Shown here piece by piece: positions 17,762 to 27,799 of a DNA stretch of 53,771 nt; position 1 is the stretch's first letter, and each line of letters opens with the position of its first letter. Source of the DNA: Campylobacterota bacterium (GTDB lineage: Bacteria > Campylobacterota > Campylobacteria > Campylobacterales > Sulfurovaceae); NCBI GenBank assembly GCA_003252535.1, contig QKDN01000029.1, positions 1 to 53,771 on the forward strand, written 5' to 3'. Position numbers and translations under genes: made by a program. The notes below the pieces were generated by a model, which searched no databases, had not been told where the DNA came from, and saw nothing but the letters and a program-made list of their open reading frames with translations.

Positions 17762-19108
17762 GTGATTACATTGAAAGAAGCATTGACAAAAAGCAAAGAA
17801 GAGTTAGCAGAGATCAAAACAGAGATCGAGAAACTTGCCAGAGAGAGCGAACTCAATGCCTACATCGGGTTCGAGTCTTCGGGTGAGGGTGTACCGATCC
17901 TCATCAAGGACAACATTCAGGTGACTGACTGGCCTGTCACAAGCGGTTCGAAGATCCTCCAGGGGTATATCGCACCGTACGATGCGACCGCGATCACCAA
18001 TCTCAAGAAAAACGGCATGATGGCCTTCGGGCGTGCCAACATGGACGAGTTCGCGATGGGATCGACCACTGAGAGCTCCTACTACGGCATCACGAAGAAC
18101 CCGCATGACCTGAACAGGGTACCGGGAGGCTCATCGGGCGGATCGGCAGCGGCAGTAGCGGGCGGTATCGCCATCGCAGCGCTCGGTTCCGATACGGGCG
18201 GTTCAATCCGCCAGCCAGCGGCATACTGCGGGTGTGTGGGGTTCAAGCCGACCTACGGGATGGTGAGCCGTTACGGTCTTGCAGCCTATGCTTCATCGCT
18301 CGACCAGATAGGACCTATTACGCAAAATGTCGAAGACGCGGCGATCCTCTACGATGCCATCAGCGGTCACGACCCCAAAGACTCTACGAGCGCGGAGCAT
18401 GAGAGAGTCAGTATCGCGGCGAACCTCGACGGGAACAGGAAGCTCAGGATCGCCGTGATCGACAACTATATCGAAGCAGCAAGCGAAGCGATCCAGAAGG
18501 CTTACGCAGAGACGGTCAAGGCGCTCGAGAGCGCGGGACACACCATTGTCCATAAGAACATGCAGAACACCAAGTACGATATCGCCACCTACTACATCGT
18601 AGCGACCGCCGAGGCGGCAACGAACCTCGCGAGATTCGACGGTGTGCGCTACGGACGAAGGGCAGAGGGGTCGAACCTCTCCGAGCTCTACTATAACACC
18701 AGGAGCGAAGGTTTCGGCGAAGAGGTCAAGAGAAGGATATTGCTCGGCAACTTCGTCCTCTCGTCGGGATACTACGATGCCTATTATCTCAAAGCGCAGA
18801 AGGTGAGACACCTGATCCGTGACGAGTTCGGCGCGATCTTCGACGATGTCGACCTGATCCTCTCGCCAGTCGCACCGAGCGTCGCACCGATCATCGGTAG
18901 TATCCACGACCCGCTCGATATGTACAAGAGCGATATGTACACCATCGCTATCAACCTCGCGGGACTCCCGGCTCTGAGCCTCCCGGTAGGGAAGGATGAG
19001 GAGACGGGGATGCCGATAGGTCTGCAGCTCATAGGCAGGGCATTCGACGAGCAGAAAGTATTCGACGGCGCGTACAGCCTCGAACAGACGATCAATTACA
19101 AAAACTAA
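17762..19108 (+). CDS. gatA: Aspartyl/glutamyl-tRNA amidotransferase subunit A
   Basis: It hydrolyses glutamine to supply ammonia for converting Glu-tRNA(Gln), or Asp-tRNA(Asn), to the amidated form. The amidase-signature triad is present: Lys49 (LIKDN), cis-Ser124 (PGGSSGGS) and nucleophile Ser148 (SDTGGSIR). It is 448 residues long and starts at GTG, with GAGGAAAAG just upstream. gatB and gatC are not in the window. guaB follows 12 bp later, the same pair as in Campylobacter. Confidence 0.95.
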   Translation: MITLKEALTKSKEELAEIKTEIEKLARESELNAYIGFESSGEGVPILIKDNIQVTDWPVTSGSKILQGYIAPYDATAITNLKKNGMMAFGRANMDEFAMGSTTESSYYGITKNPHDLNRVPGGSSGGSAAAVAGGIAIAALGSDTGGSIRQPAAYCGCVGFKPTYGMVSRYGLAAYASSLDQIGPITQNVEDAAILYDAISGHDPKDSTSAEHERVSIAANLDGNRKLRIAVIDNYIEAASEAIQKAYAETVKALESAGHTIVHKNMQNTKYDIATYYIVATAEAATNLARFDGVRYGRRAEGSNLSELYYNTRSEGFGEEVKRRILLGNFVLSSGYYDAYYLKAQKVRHLIRDEFGAIFDDVDLILSPVAPSVAPIIGSIHDPLDMYKSDMYTIAINLAGLPALSLPVGKDEETGMPIGLQLIGRAFDEQKVFDGAYSLEQTINYKN

Positions 19109-20569
<1,461 letters not shown>

Positions 20570-20667
20570 TATTCGCGGATAATTTCGCATGGTGTGATAA
20601 TGTTTGGTATGAATGTGATACTATACGAGCTTAAAATAATTTAGCCTTATATGAGGAGAGTAGAAAA

Positions 20668-21930
20668 ATGAATGATCAAACATTAGCTATCCATGCCGGA
20701 TATGAAAAAGACGCACAGGGGACTATGGCAGTACCCATCTATATGAGTACTGCCTATGAGTTCCGTGACGCAGAGCACGCTGCCAATCTCTTCGCACTCA
20801 AGGAGCTGGGGAATATCTACACCAGACTCATGAATCCTACGACCGATGTCTTCGAGAAGCGCTTCGCCGCTCTCGAGGGGGGAGTCGCTGCGATCGGTAC
20901 CGCGAGCGGTATGGCTGCGATCTTCAATGCCATCGCCAATGTCGCAGAGGCAGGGGACAATATCATCGTAGCCAAGCAGGTCTACGGCGGTACGACGACA
21001 CTCACGGCTCATACGATCAAAAGATTCGGTATCGAGGCTCGTTTCTTCGATGTCAACGAACCCTCACAGATCGAAGCGCTCGTCGATGACCGCACCAAGC
21101 TCGTCCTCTTCGAGAGCATCACCAACCCGAGCGTCGATGTGGCGGATTTCGAAGCGATCGTAGCCATCGCCGACAAACACGGCATCATCACCTGTGTCGA
21201 CAACACCGTCGCCACGCCGATCTTCTGCAAGCCTATCTCGTACGGCGTCGACATCGTCGTCCACTCGGCGAGCAAATACACTACGGGTCAGGGGCTTGCC
21301 CTCGGCGGTATCATCGTCGAGAGGGAGAATCTCGTAGAGAAGATCAAGGGGAACGCGCGCTACTACCACTTCAACGAGCCGGATATCAGCTACCACGGCC
21401 TGGTCTACAGCGACCTGCCGCTCCCGCCGTTCGTCCTCAGGGTGAGGCTGGCGCTCCTGCGCGACCTCGGCGCTGCACCGAGCCCGTTCAACTCGTGGCT
21501 TTATATCCAGGGGCTAGAGACCCTGCCGCTCCGTATGAAGCAGCATGCAAGCTCGGCTCTGGCGATAGCGAAGTTCCTCGAGTCGCACCCGAAGGTCAAG
21601 AGGGTCAACTACCCCGGGCTCGAGAGCCACAGGGGATACCCGCTCGTGCAGAAGTACCTACCCAAAGGGCAGAGCGGACTTCTGAGCTTCGAGGTGGAGG
21701 ATGCCGCACTGGCGCAGAAGATCGCAGACAGAACCGAGATATTCAAGATCGTGGTCAATATCGGCGACAGCAAATCGATCATCACCCACCCGGCGAGCAC
21801 GACCCACCAGCAGCTCAGCGCTGAAGAGCTCGTAGCCGCAGGCGTACCGGGAGGTCTCATCAGGCTCAGCGTGGGGCTTGAGGACACTGATGATCTCATC
21901 GCAGACCTGGCACAAGCACTGGAAGCCTAA
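20668..21930 (+). CDS. metY: O-acetylhomoserine sulfhydrylase
   Basis: This PLP enzyme makes homocysteine directly from O-acetylhomoserine and sulfide, a natural choice in a sulfur-metabolising bacterium. It has the Cys/Met-metabolism family motifs: TRLMNPTTD, GTASGMAAIFN, CVDNTVATP and the PLP lysine K203 in HSASKYTTGQG. Length (420) fits MetY better than the shorter cystathionine synthases. GAGGAGAG precedes the ATG. The 98-bp region upstream contains AT-rich sequence that could hold its promoter (for example around TGATACTAT at 20616). metX, which makes its substrate, follows 18 bp later. Confidence 0.92.
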   Translation: MNDQTLAIHAGYEKDAQGTMAVPIYMSTAYEFRDAEHAANLFALKELGNIYTRLMNPTTDVFEKRFAALEGGVAAIGTASGMAAIFNAIANVAEAGDNIIVAKQVYGGTTTLTAHTIKRFGIEARFFDVNEPSQIEALVDDRTKLVLFESITNPSVDVADFEAIVAIADKHGIITCVDNTVATPIFCKPISYGVDIVVHSASKYTTGQGLALGGIIVERENLVEKIKGNARYYHFNEPDISYHGLVYSDLPLPPFVLRVRLALLRDLGAAPSPFNSWLYIQGLETLPLRMKQHASSALAIAKFLESHPKVKRVNYPGLESHRGYPLVQKYLPKGQSGLLSFEVEDAALAQKIADRTEIFKIVVNIGDSKSIITHPASTTHQQLSAEELVAAGVPGGLIRLSVGLEDTDDLIADLAQALEA

Positions 21931-21948
21931 GGACAGATAAGAGAGTAT

Positions 21949-23049
21949 ATGGAAATCAACACCTACACAAAACGCTTCAGCAGCCCGCTCTATCTCGAGA
22001 GCGGGAGGATACTCGAACCCTACGAGATAGCCTACGAGACCTACGGTACACCCAATGCGGACAAGAGCAATGTCATCCTCATATGCCATGCCCTCAGCGG
22101 GTCGCACCATGTAGCAGGCACCTACGAAGGGGAACGCAAACCGGGATGGTGGGACGGTCTCATCGGTGATGGCAAGGCGATCGATACGACGAAGTTCTAC
22201 GTCATCTCTACCAATGTGATTGGGAGCTGCTTCGGCTCGACAGGACCCATGAGTCCCAACTATCCGAGCGAAGCACCCTACAGGCTCAAATTCCCGGTAG
22301 TCACGATCAAGGATATGGTGAGGGCGCAGATGCAGCTCCTCTCGCACCTCGGGATATATCATCTCAAGGCGATCGTAGGCGGTTCGATGGGGGGAATGCA
22401 GGCGTTACAGTTCGCCGTCGATTACCCGAATCTCGCCGACCATGTCATCTCGCTGGCGTCCACTTACGCTACGAGACCCTGGACGATAGCGTTCAACAAG
22501 GTGGCGATGGAGGCTATCCGCCGCGATCCGCGCTTCATGGACGGCAACTACGAGAAGGATGCGTTCAAAGAAGAGGGGCTCGACGGTCTGGCGATCGGTC
22601 GTATAGCCGGGCATATCTCCTATCTCAGCCCGGAATCCATGGATGCGAAGTTCGGGCGCAATTATGTAAGCAACGACGGCCTTTTCGAGCTTTTCGGACG
22701 CTACGAAGTAGAGCGATATATGGAGTACAATACTTCCAATTTCAGCAAGTATTTCGATCCGCTCAGTTACCTCTATATCATCAAGGCGATCAATACCTTC
22801 AACCTTTCAAGAGGGTACGATTCGCTCTATGAAGCGATACTGCGGATCAAGGCGAATGTCCATCTGATAAGTTTCAGCAGCGATTATCTCTTCTTCCCGG
22901 GTGAAATGGAGCATATCGCCAGAATGATGGAGAGGAATGGGCAGCGATACACATACACCGAGATCGACAGCAACTATGGCCATGATGCTTTCCTTGTGGA
23001 GCTGGAGAAGTTCGATTTCCTTATCAAAAAGAACCTGGAGGAGGATTGA
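21949..23049 (+). CDS. metX: Homoserine O-acetyltransferase
   Basis: This alpha/beta-hydrolase-fold enzyme acetylates homoserine using acetyl-CoA. The nucleophile elbow GGSMGGMQ gives Ser146. The oxyanion region LICHALSGSHHV, the catalytic Asp in FSSDYLFFPGE and the catalytic His in YGHDAFLVE complete the triad. The MetX signature NVIGSCFGSTGP is present. Length 366. It forms a pathway unit with metY just upstream, and its TGA overlaps the ATG of xseB by one base. The acyl group (acetyl or succinyl) cannot be proven from the fold alone. Confidence 0.93.
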   Translation: MEINTYTKRFSSPLYLESGRILEPYEIAYETYGTPNADKSNVILICHALSGSHHVAGTYEGERKPGWWDGLIGDGKAIDTTKFYVISTNVIGSCFGSTGPMSPNYPSEAPYRLKFPVVTIKDMVRAQMQLLSHLGIYHLKAIVGGSMGGMQALQFAVDYPNLADHVISLASTYATRPWTIAFNKVAMEAIRRDPRFMDGNYEKDAFKEEGLDGLAIGRIAGHISYLSPESMDAKFGRNYVSNDGLFELFGRYEVERYMEYNTSNFSKYFDPLSYLYIIKAINTFNLSRGYDSLYEAILRIKANVHLISFSSDYLFFPGEMEHIARMMERNGQRYTYTEIDSNYGHDAFLVELEKFDFLIKKNLEED

Positions 23050-23252
23050 TGGAGACAAAGAGTTTCGAGCAGATGATGACACACTCCAAAGAGATACTGG
23101 AGAAGCTGATGGACCAGGAGATCACCCTGGAGGAGAGCGTAAAGCTCTACGAAGAGGGACTCGGTACCATCAAAAACGCCCAGAGCCTCATCGAAGAGGC
23201 GAAGGCCAAGATCAGCGTCATCGAGAAGAACATGCTTGGTGCAGAGAGATGA
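23049..23252 (+). CDS. xseB: Exodeoxyribonuclease VII small subunit
   Basis: This small helical subunit of exonuclease VII, which degrades single-stranded DNA, is 67 aa long. The family pattern SFEQMMTHSKEILEKLMDQE followed by ITLEESVKLYEEG is visible. The ATG at 23049 overlaps the metX stop (TGATG); a TTG three bases earlier is also in frame. The stop overlaps the next ATG (ATGA). xseA is not in the window. Confidence 0.88.
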   Translation: METKSFEQMMTHSKEILEKLMDQEITLEESVKLYEEGLGTIKNAQSLIEEAKAKISVIEKNMLGAER

Positions 23253-24049
23253 GAACGCTCACCGTCGGCGCGCTGCAGCTTCCGACACTCGGAATGAACG
23301 CCACAAGGCTGGAATTCTATCTCAAAAATGCCCACGAACGCGGGGCGAAAGTTCTCCTGCTGGGGGAGTATGTCCTCAATCACTTTTTCAAAGAACTCAC
23401 CTCCATGCCGCGAAGTATGGTCCGGGAACAGAGCAAAAAACATCTTGAACTTCTCAAATCTCTTGCTGGCAGATACGGTATGGTCTTTATCGCTCCCATT
23501 ATCCTCATCAAAAAAGAAGGTTTTCACAAGACCATCGCCAAAGTGACCGATAAAAGCATCACCTATTATGAACAGCAGATACTCATACCCTACGAGCACT
23601 GGAACGAAAAAGCTTTTTTCCAAAATCCGGTCAAACCGCTCAAAGCACCGATGACATTCACTGTGGATGGTTTCCGGATCATGGTGATGGCAGGATTCGA
23701 GATGCACTTTGATCCGATATGGATGGAAGTGGCCGCAAAGAAGATCGATCTGCTGCTGATCCCTACGGCATCGACCTTCGGTTCACACAACCGCTGGAGG
23801 GAGATCATCCGCACCAAGGCATTCCTCCACGGATGCTATATCCTCCGTGCCAACCGCCTGGGTGAATACCGCGACGAACATGTCAAGTGGAAGTTCTACG
23901 GCGATACGATGCTGGTCAACCCGGAGGGTGAGGTAGAGATGGTGCTCGAGGACAAAGAGTCGATGCTGATAGAGACTATCGAGAAGTCTGCCATCACCGA
24001 GCACAGGAAGAACTGGAGGTTCTACAAAGAGCTGGAGGGGCGTATCTAG
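23249..24049 (+). CDS. Nitrilase-superfamily protein lacking catalytic Lys and Cys
   Basis: The 266-residue protein has the carbon-nitrogen hydrolase fold: N-terminal strand TVGALQLPT, Glu40 in LLLGEY, and C-terminal motif WKFYGDTMLVNPEGEV. Of the Glu-Lys-Cys triad only the Glu is where expected. At the usual lysine site the sequence reads YYEQQILIP (109-110 Gln-Gln). At the usual cysteine site (ICYD-like) it reads MAGFEMHFDP, with Gly149 in place of Cys. It is therefore probably not an amidase and may be a binding or scaffold protein. It overlaps xseB by 4 bp. As I recall, C. jejuni has a C-N hydrolase gene (Cj1056c) in the same guaB-xseB neighbourhood. The genes it converges with start 3 bp after its stop. 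Confidence 0.8.
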   Translation: MRTLTVGALQLPTLGMNATRLEFYLKNAHERGAKVLLLGEYVLNHFFKELTSMPRSMVREQSKKHLELLKSLAGRYGMVFIAPIILIKKEGFHKTIAKVTDKSITYYEQQILIPYEHWNEKAFFQNPVKPLKAPMTFTVDGFRIMVMAGFEMHFDPIWMEVAAKKIDLLLIPTASTFGSHNRWREIIRTKAFLHGCYILRANRLGEYRDEHVKWKFYGDTMLVNPEGEVEMVLEDKESMLIETIEKSAITEHRKNWRFYKELEGRI

Positions 24050-24051
24050 CC

Positions 24052-24435
24052 TCAGGGCTTTTTCGTCATGATCCCGCTCTCGCTCCCGTCGGCATAGATG
24101 AGCTTCACAGATATGGACTCCGCCGTCCCCGGAGGCATGGTGATATAGGGATCGGCCTTGGTCATCGACATAGGGTTGGCCGGATCGCAGGGCTGGAGAG
24201 TATAGACCTCGTCGAGAAGGTCGGAGTTGATACTGTAGCGCACCTCTTTGATACCGCAGGTGTACATCTCGAGGTGGGTGAAATATATCCACTGCTTGCC
24301 GTCGTAGTCACGGAACGAGACCCAGTTGTCCCTGGTCATCTCCAGGATCGGTTTCATCTGCTCCGGCGTCATCGCTGCACTCTGGCTCCAAATCCCGCTG
24401 AATATTGCCACTATCAAAAGAAATCTTCTTATCAT
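24052..24435 (-). CDS. Exported protein of unknown function, 127 aa
   Basis: The signal peptide (MIRRFLLIVAIFSGIWSQSAA) points to the periplasm. The mature part has two cysteines (MYTCGIKEV and LQPCDPANP) that could form a disulfide. It ends 3 bp from the convergent nitrilase-like gene. A GGAG-rich site (AGGAGGAGA) precedes its ATG. No family is recognised. Confidence 0.75.
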   Translation of the reverse strand: MIRRFLLIVAIFSGIWSQSAAMTPEQMKPILEMTRDNWVSFRDYDGKQWIYFTHLEMYTCGIKEVRYSINSDLLDEVYTLQPCDPANPMSMTKADPYITMPPGTAESISVKLIYADGSESGIMTKKP

Positions 24436-24546
24436 TTTCTCCTCCTTTTTTGTGTTGGTTTAGAGTAGCACGGATTGGGTTAAGGGGATATAAAAGCTTC
24501 TGAAAACATAGTGACAATATATTTTGCATTTTGATATTTTTGTGCT

Positions 24547-24620
24547 AGCGGGTAGGCATCCCGCTCCCGCCGAAGCCTGCGGGGCGGCTATCCGCTCCTG
24601 ATCCCTCCTGCACCGGGAGG
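24547..24620. repeat. GC-rich block of three hairpins in a gene-free stretch
   Basis: This block sits in the 327-bp gap 24436-24762, whose flanks are AT-rich. The stems are AGCGGG/CCCGCT (24547-24552 with 24560-24565), CCGCC/GGCGG (24567-24571 with 24583-24587) and CCTCC/GGAGG (24604-24608 with 24616-24620). It resembles a dispersed palindromic repeat more than a riboswitch. An ORF can be read across it on the minus strand (24545-24727), but its residues look like translated repeat. The rest of the gap contains nothing I can name apart from the upstream sequence of the next gene. Confidence 0.45.
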
Positions 24621-24762
24621 AGAACCCCGATCAATAGTGTGCAAGCATCGGAAAAACGGGGGCTTTCTGCTACGAATCGTGACAGAAAAGTGGTTGCTTT
24701 GTTACCGATTTCCAAATAGAATTTCACACCAAAATCCCACTCCGTACAAGGGCTGATCGTCT

Positions 24763-25299
24763 ATGAAAAAATTACTCTTTATACTGATAACTATCACGGG
24801 TCTACTTTATGCCGACAGCGCCCCTGAAGGCGATTATCATGGTTATTACAGAAAAGTGTTTATTACCAATCCCAACGCCTATCCCGATACCGTACTTTTG
24901 GGATGCATATTTGATCTTAGCAATTCTTCAATGAACTATAATGCTTATAGTGTTTATAAAATAGTTTCAGGTGAGCCATTGGAGCAAGGGTATACATTCA
25001 ATATATTCCGTTTGCTTGCGATCGATAAAAGCCTGCTGACAGAATTTGGGGATATCAATGCAACGGATTATTTGAATACAGAAGAGAGTGAGCTGGGGAA
25101 AAAACTGTTCGATCTGTCGGACTCCAAAGATGCACCTAAAATTTTCGAAGGTCATCTCTATATCGAAGACGACTATCCGATCACAGAGGACTCCTATTAT
25201 TACGAGATCAGCAGCGTCAACGACGACAACCTGACGCTCAGGCTCACCAGACGGGTCATCACCTTCGATGACAATACCACCAAAACAATCGACTACTAA
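24763..25299 (+). CDS. Exported protein of unknown function, 178 aa
   Basis: The signal peptide (MKKLLFILITITGLLYADS) has a cleavage site after LYA or close by. The mature part is rich in Asp, Tyr and Asn (for example HLYIEDDYPITEDSYYYEI) and is probably beta-rich. No family is recognised. The following lipoprotein gene starts 10 bp later, so they may be co-transcribed. No obvious Shine-Dalgarno site is visible apart from AAGGG further upstream. Confidence 0.7.
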   Translation: MKKLLFILITITGLLYADSAPEGDYHGYYRKVFITNPNAYPDTVLLGCIFDLSNSSMNYNAYSVYKIVSGEPLEQGYTFNIFRLLAIDKSLLTEFGDINATDYLNTEESELGKKLFDLSDSKDAPKIFEGHLYIEDDYPITEDSYYYEISSVNDDNLTLRLTRRVITFDDNTTKTIDY

Positions 25300-25309
25300 A
25301 GGAAATACT

Positions 25310-25507
25310 ATGAAAAAGCTCACTATCCTGTCTATCTTCGCTGCGGGGGCATTGATGCTCGCCGGGTGCGGCAGTTCCGAATCCTCCGATGCCAATCTCA
25401 CATCCGATACCAATGACACCGCGCACAACTACCCGAGTATCGAATCCATGGAGATACCCACGCAGCTGACCGTGCCGATGGTCAAGCGGGAAGACCTGGA
25501 GGGATAG
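25310..25507 (+). CDS. Small lipoprotein, 65 aa
   Basis: The N-terminus MKKLTILSIFAAGALMLAGC ends in a lipobox (LAGC), so Cys20 should be lipidated. The mature part is short, polar and Ser/Asp/Thr-rich (GSSESSDANLTSDTNDT) and ends KREDLEG. The start at 25310 is chosen because AAAGGA lies seven bases upstream and the signal peptide begins there; the frame is open to 25268. Its stop abuts the GTG of the next gene. Confidence 0.75.
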   Translation: MKKLTILSIFAAGALMLAGCGSSESSDANLTSDTNDTAHNYPSIESMEIPTQLTVPMVKREDLEG

Positions 25508-25870
25508 GTGTCCGGGTTTGGGTATGAACTTCATTTTCTCCGGGCACTGCTCTTCACTATCGGTGTAGAGACTGTCGTCCTCTTCGTGATGCTCCGTACG
25601 CTCTACCGCAGTGGGCATACCCGTGCCGAGATACTCTTCGCCGGGTTTCTCTGCTCGTTCGCTACGCTCCCCTATGTATGGTTCCTCTTTCCTATCCTCG
25701 CCAAGATCGGATCACACTCCCTCTATATCTGGAGTGCGGAGATATCGGTGACGCTGATAGAGTCGGCGATCCTCTACAAACTGCTGCGGCTGGGGTACAA
25801 AGAGGCGCTCATCCTCTCGGTCTGTGCCAATATCGCTTCCTACGGGCTTGGAATATTATTGCATGTATGA
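25508..25870 (+). CDS. Small integral membrane protein, 120 aa
   Basis: It starts at GTG directly after the preceding lipoprotein stop, with GGAGG (tggagggatag) as ribosome binding site. Four hydrophobic segments are visible (about 8-28, 40-62, 72-92 and 98-119), with both termini short. No enzymatic motif is seen. The layout suggests an inner-membrane protein in an operon with the two exported proteins upstream; the function is unknown. Confidence 0.7.
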   Translation: MSGFGYELHFLRALLFTIGVETVVLFVMLRTLYRSGHTRAEILFAGFLCSFATLPYVWFLFPILAKIGSHSLYIWSAEISVTLIESAILYKLLRLGYKEALILSVCANIASYGLGILLHV

Positions 25871-25898
25871 ACATTGGCAATGACATTCTAAAGTTCGG

Positions 25899-26195
25899 CT
25901 ACCGCTCTCTCACATATTTTCCGAAGACCCATCCCGAGCCGCCGCGGCCATATCGGACATTGAGCCAGCCGCCACGCCAGTCGCAGATACGGACGATGTC
26001 GCCGTTATAAAGGCTGTCGATCTGTCTGTAGCGTGTGCCCGGGCCTGTACGGACGGCGAGGAAGTTGTCGCCGTAGTAGTCTAGGCCCCTGACGACACCC
26101 GTAGCATCGCATCTGCCCCTGTCGTCGTAATAGTCCGTACCCATTGCCGAGGCACTCTCCAGAAGCAGGAAGAAGACCAGAAGTAGCTTTTTCAT
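25899..26195 (-). CDS. Exported SH3-domain (SH3b) protein, 98 aa
   Basis: A signal peptide (MKKLLLVFFLLLESASA) is followed by one bacterial SH3 domain (about 38-95) with the typical LAVRTGPGTRYRQIDSL, GDIVRICDWRGGWLNVRY and GSGWVFGKYV pattern. Such domains often bind cell-wall peptides. Two cysteines (RGRCDATG and VRICDW) may form a disulfide. It is a single gene with AAGGAG before the ATG. There is no enzyme domain, so it is probably a binding module. Confidence 0.82.
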   Translation of the reverse strand: MKKLLLVFFLLLESASAMGTDYYDDRGRCDATGVVRGLDYYGDNFLAVRTGPGTRYRQIDSLYNGDIVRICDWRGGWLNVRYGRGGSGWVFGKYVRER

Positions 26196-26316
26196 ACATG
26201 TTCTCCTTGAAATGAACTATCCCAATTATAATTCAAACCCCTTTAAGTCAAAGTAAAAACCCCCTTCTGTATAATCATTTACTATAGAGAAATTATGCAG
26301 GCAGAAGAGGGAAGGT

Positions 26317-26994
26317 ATGGAACGGGAGAGCTATTTCAAACGGCAGATCGAGCTGTGGGGCAGTGAGACACAGGAGAGCCTCGCGGGAAAGAGGATCGCC
26401 ATCATCGGCAGCGGCGGCCTGGGATGCTCGCTGGCACTGGCGCTGGGGACGAGCGGGATAGGGGTGATCGATATGGTAGATTTCGATACAGTATCCTTTC
26501 ACAATATCCACAGGCAGGTGGCGTTCACGTTGGCGGACGAAGGGCGGAACAAGGCGCGTGTGGCGGCAGAGTTCATCTCCAAAAAGAACCCTTTTGTGGA
26601 GATGGGCGCATACGAGATGGACTTCGAGAGCTTCAGCAGTCTTGCGCACAGTTATGACCTGATCCTCGACGCTACCGACAATCTCCCGGTGAGGGAGAAG
26701 ATCGACCGCTATGCCAAAAGTATCGCTACTCCATGGATATATGCGAGCGTCGAGGAGTTCAACGGGCAGGTGTGTTTCTTCGACGAGGCGAGCTTCGGGG
26801 TATTCGCCATCAGCGATCACAAACCTGCCGGGATCGCCGCCCCGATCGTGATGCATATCGCCTCGCTCCAGGCCAACCTGGCGCTGCGGTATCTCGCAGG
26901 TCTGAGCGTCGCGAAGGACAAGCTCTACTATCTCTATTTCGATCAGGGGGGCGAACTGGTGACGCAGAAGTTCGCAATGCCCAAATCAAAATAA
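26317..26994 (+). CDS. ThiF/MoeB/HesA-family adenylyltransferase-like protein
   Basis: The 225-residue E1-like Rossmann protein has the ATP-binding motif GSGGLGC (31-37), the aspartate in VDFDTVSFHNIHRQ, the arginine in NIHRQ, and DATDN. Members activate the C-terminus of ubiquitin-like sulfur carriers (ThiS, MoaD). The CxxC zinc pairs of MoeB and ThiF are absent and no conserved catalytic Cys is evident. There is also no ThiS/MoaD gene nearby, so the partner is unknown. It may act in sulfur transfer or in tRNA modification (TcdA-like). An AGGGAAGG site precedes the ATG. Confidence 0.8.
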   Translation: MERESYFKRQIELWGSETQESLAGKRIAIIGSGGLGCSLALALGTSGIGVIDMVDFDTVSFHNIHRQVAFTLADEGRNKARVAAEFISKKNPFVEMGAYEMDFESFSSLAHSYDLILDATDNLPVREKIDRYAKSIATPWIYASVEEFNGQVCFFDEASFGVFAISDHKPAGIAAPIVMHIASLQANLALRYLAGLSVAKDKLYYLYFDQGGELVTQKFAMPKSK

Positions 26995-27033
26995 AATTGT
27001 GTTAAAATTCCCAAAACTTGAAAGGTGCAGGAT

Positions 27034-27387
27034 ATGAAGAAAAGTATGATAACACTGGCAATGCTATCGGCACTCTTTTTGAGTGGTTGTACTCAGGAGA
27101 CCCAGAACTCTTTTAGCCGCTCATTGCAGAACTGGACGGGTACGGACGGCGTGCTTGACGTCTATGCGGGAGAGAAACTCGTCAAAAGGTTCATCAAGGT
27201 CGATAAGGTCTCTACGGCATACGGCACCAATGATGACAGCCCGAGACCCTACAGATACGGCTACGGGGTCGATGACACGAATTTCAATCTCATTGCGGAC
27301 AAGGGTGAATCGAAGGTCTATTTTGAGTTTTCCGACTACTCTACAAGTTATATCTTTTATCAAAACAAGCAAAAGGAAAACAAATGA
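27034..27387 (+). CDS. Lipoprotein of unknown function, 117 aa
   Basis: The signal sequence MKKSMITLAMLSALFLSGC ends in a lipobox (LSGC). The mature domain is small and probably beta-rich (KVYFEFSDYSTSYIFY). The ATG at 27034 is chosen over an in-frame GTG at 27025 because it starts the signal peptide and has GAAAGG eight bases upstream. Its stop overlaps ridA by 4 bp (ATGA). No family is recognised. Confidence 0.7.
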   Translation: MKKSMITLAMLSALFLSGCTQETQNSFSRSLQNWTGTDGVLDVYAGEKLVKRFIKVDKVSTAYGTNDDSPRPYRYGYGVDDTNFNLIADKGESKVYFEFSDYSTSYIFYQNKQKENK

Positions 27388-27773
27388 AAACTATCCACTC
27401 CACAGAATTGGCTCCGGCGATCGGACCATACTCACATGCTATGGAGGTGAACGGGTTCATCTATACATCGGGACAGATCGGTACGAATGAAAAAGGTGAA
27501 CTCGTATCTGACGATATCGGCAACCAGACACACCAGGTGATGAAGAACCTCTTCTATGTCCTCGAAGCGGCTCATGCTCATTTCAACGATGTTGTCAAGA
27601 CGACGATCTTCCTGACCGATATGGATGACTTTGCGAAGGTGAACGCCATCTATATGCACTACTTCGGTATGCACAGACCGGCACGCTCGACAGTAGAGGT
27701 GAAGGCACTCCCCAAAGGGGCGCTTATCGAGATCGAGTGCATCGCTGTTGCAGGTGCGAACTATAACTACTAA
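27384..27773 (+). CDS. ridA: RidA family enamine/imine deaminase
   Basis: It hydrolyses reactive 2-aminoacrylate-type enamines that damage PLP enzymes. It has the family length (129 aa) and motifs: APAIGPYSHAM, FIYTSGQIG, the conserved Arg101 in RPARSTVEV and Glu118 in IEIECIAV. It acts as a cytoplasmic trimer. It is translationally coupled to the lipoprotein upstream (ATGA), which looks accidental in function. Confidence 0.92.
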   Translation: MKTIHSTELAPAIGPYSHAMEVNGFIYTSGQIGTNEKGELVSDDIGNQTHQVMKNLFYVLEAAHAHFNDVVKTTIFLTDMDDFAKVNAIYMHYFGMHRPARSTVEVKALPKGALIEIECIAVAGANYNY

Positions 27774-27799
27774 GAATAACTCAGAGAAAAGGGGAGCAG

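Noticed and set aside
24545-24727. 60-codon minus-strand ORF in the gene-free gap
   Set aside because: Reads through the GC-rich hairpins; looks like translated repeat sequence without a ribosome binding site.
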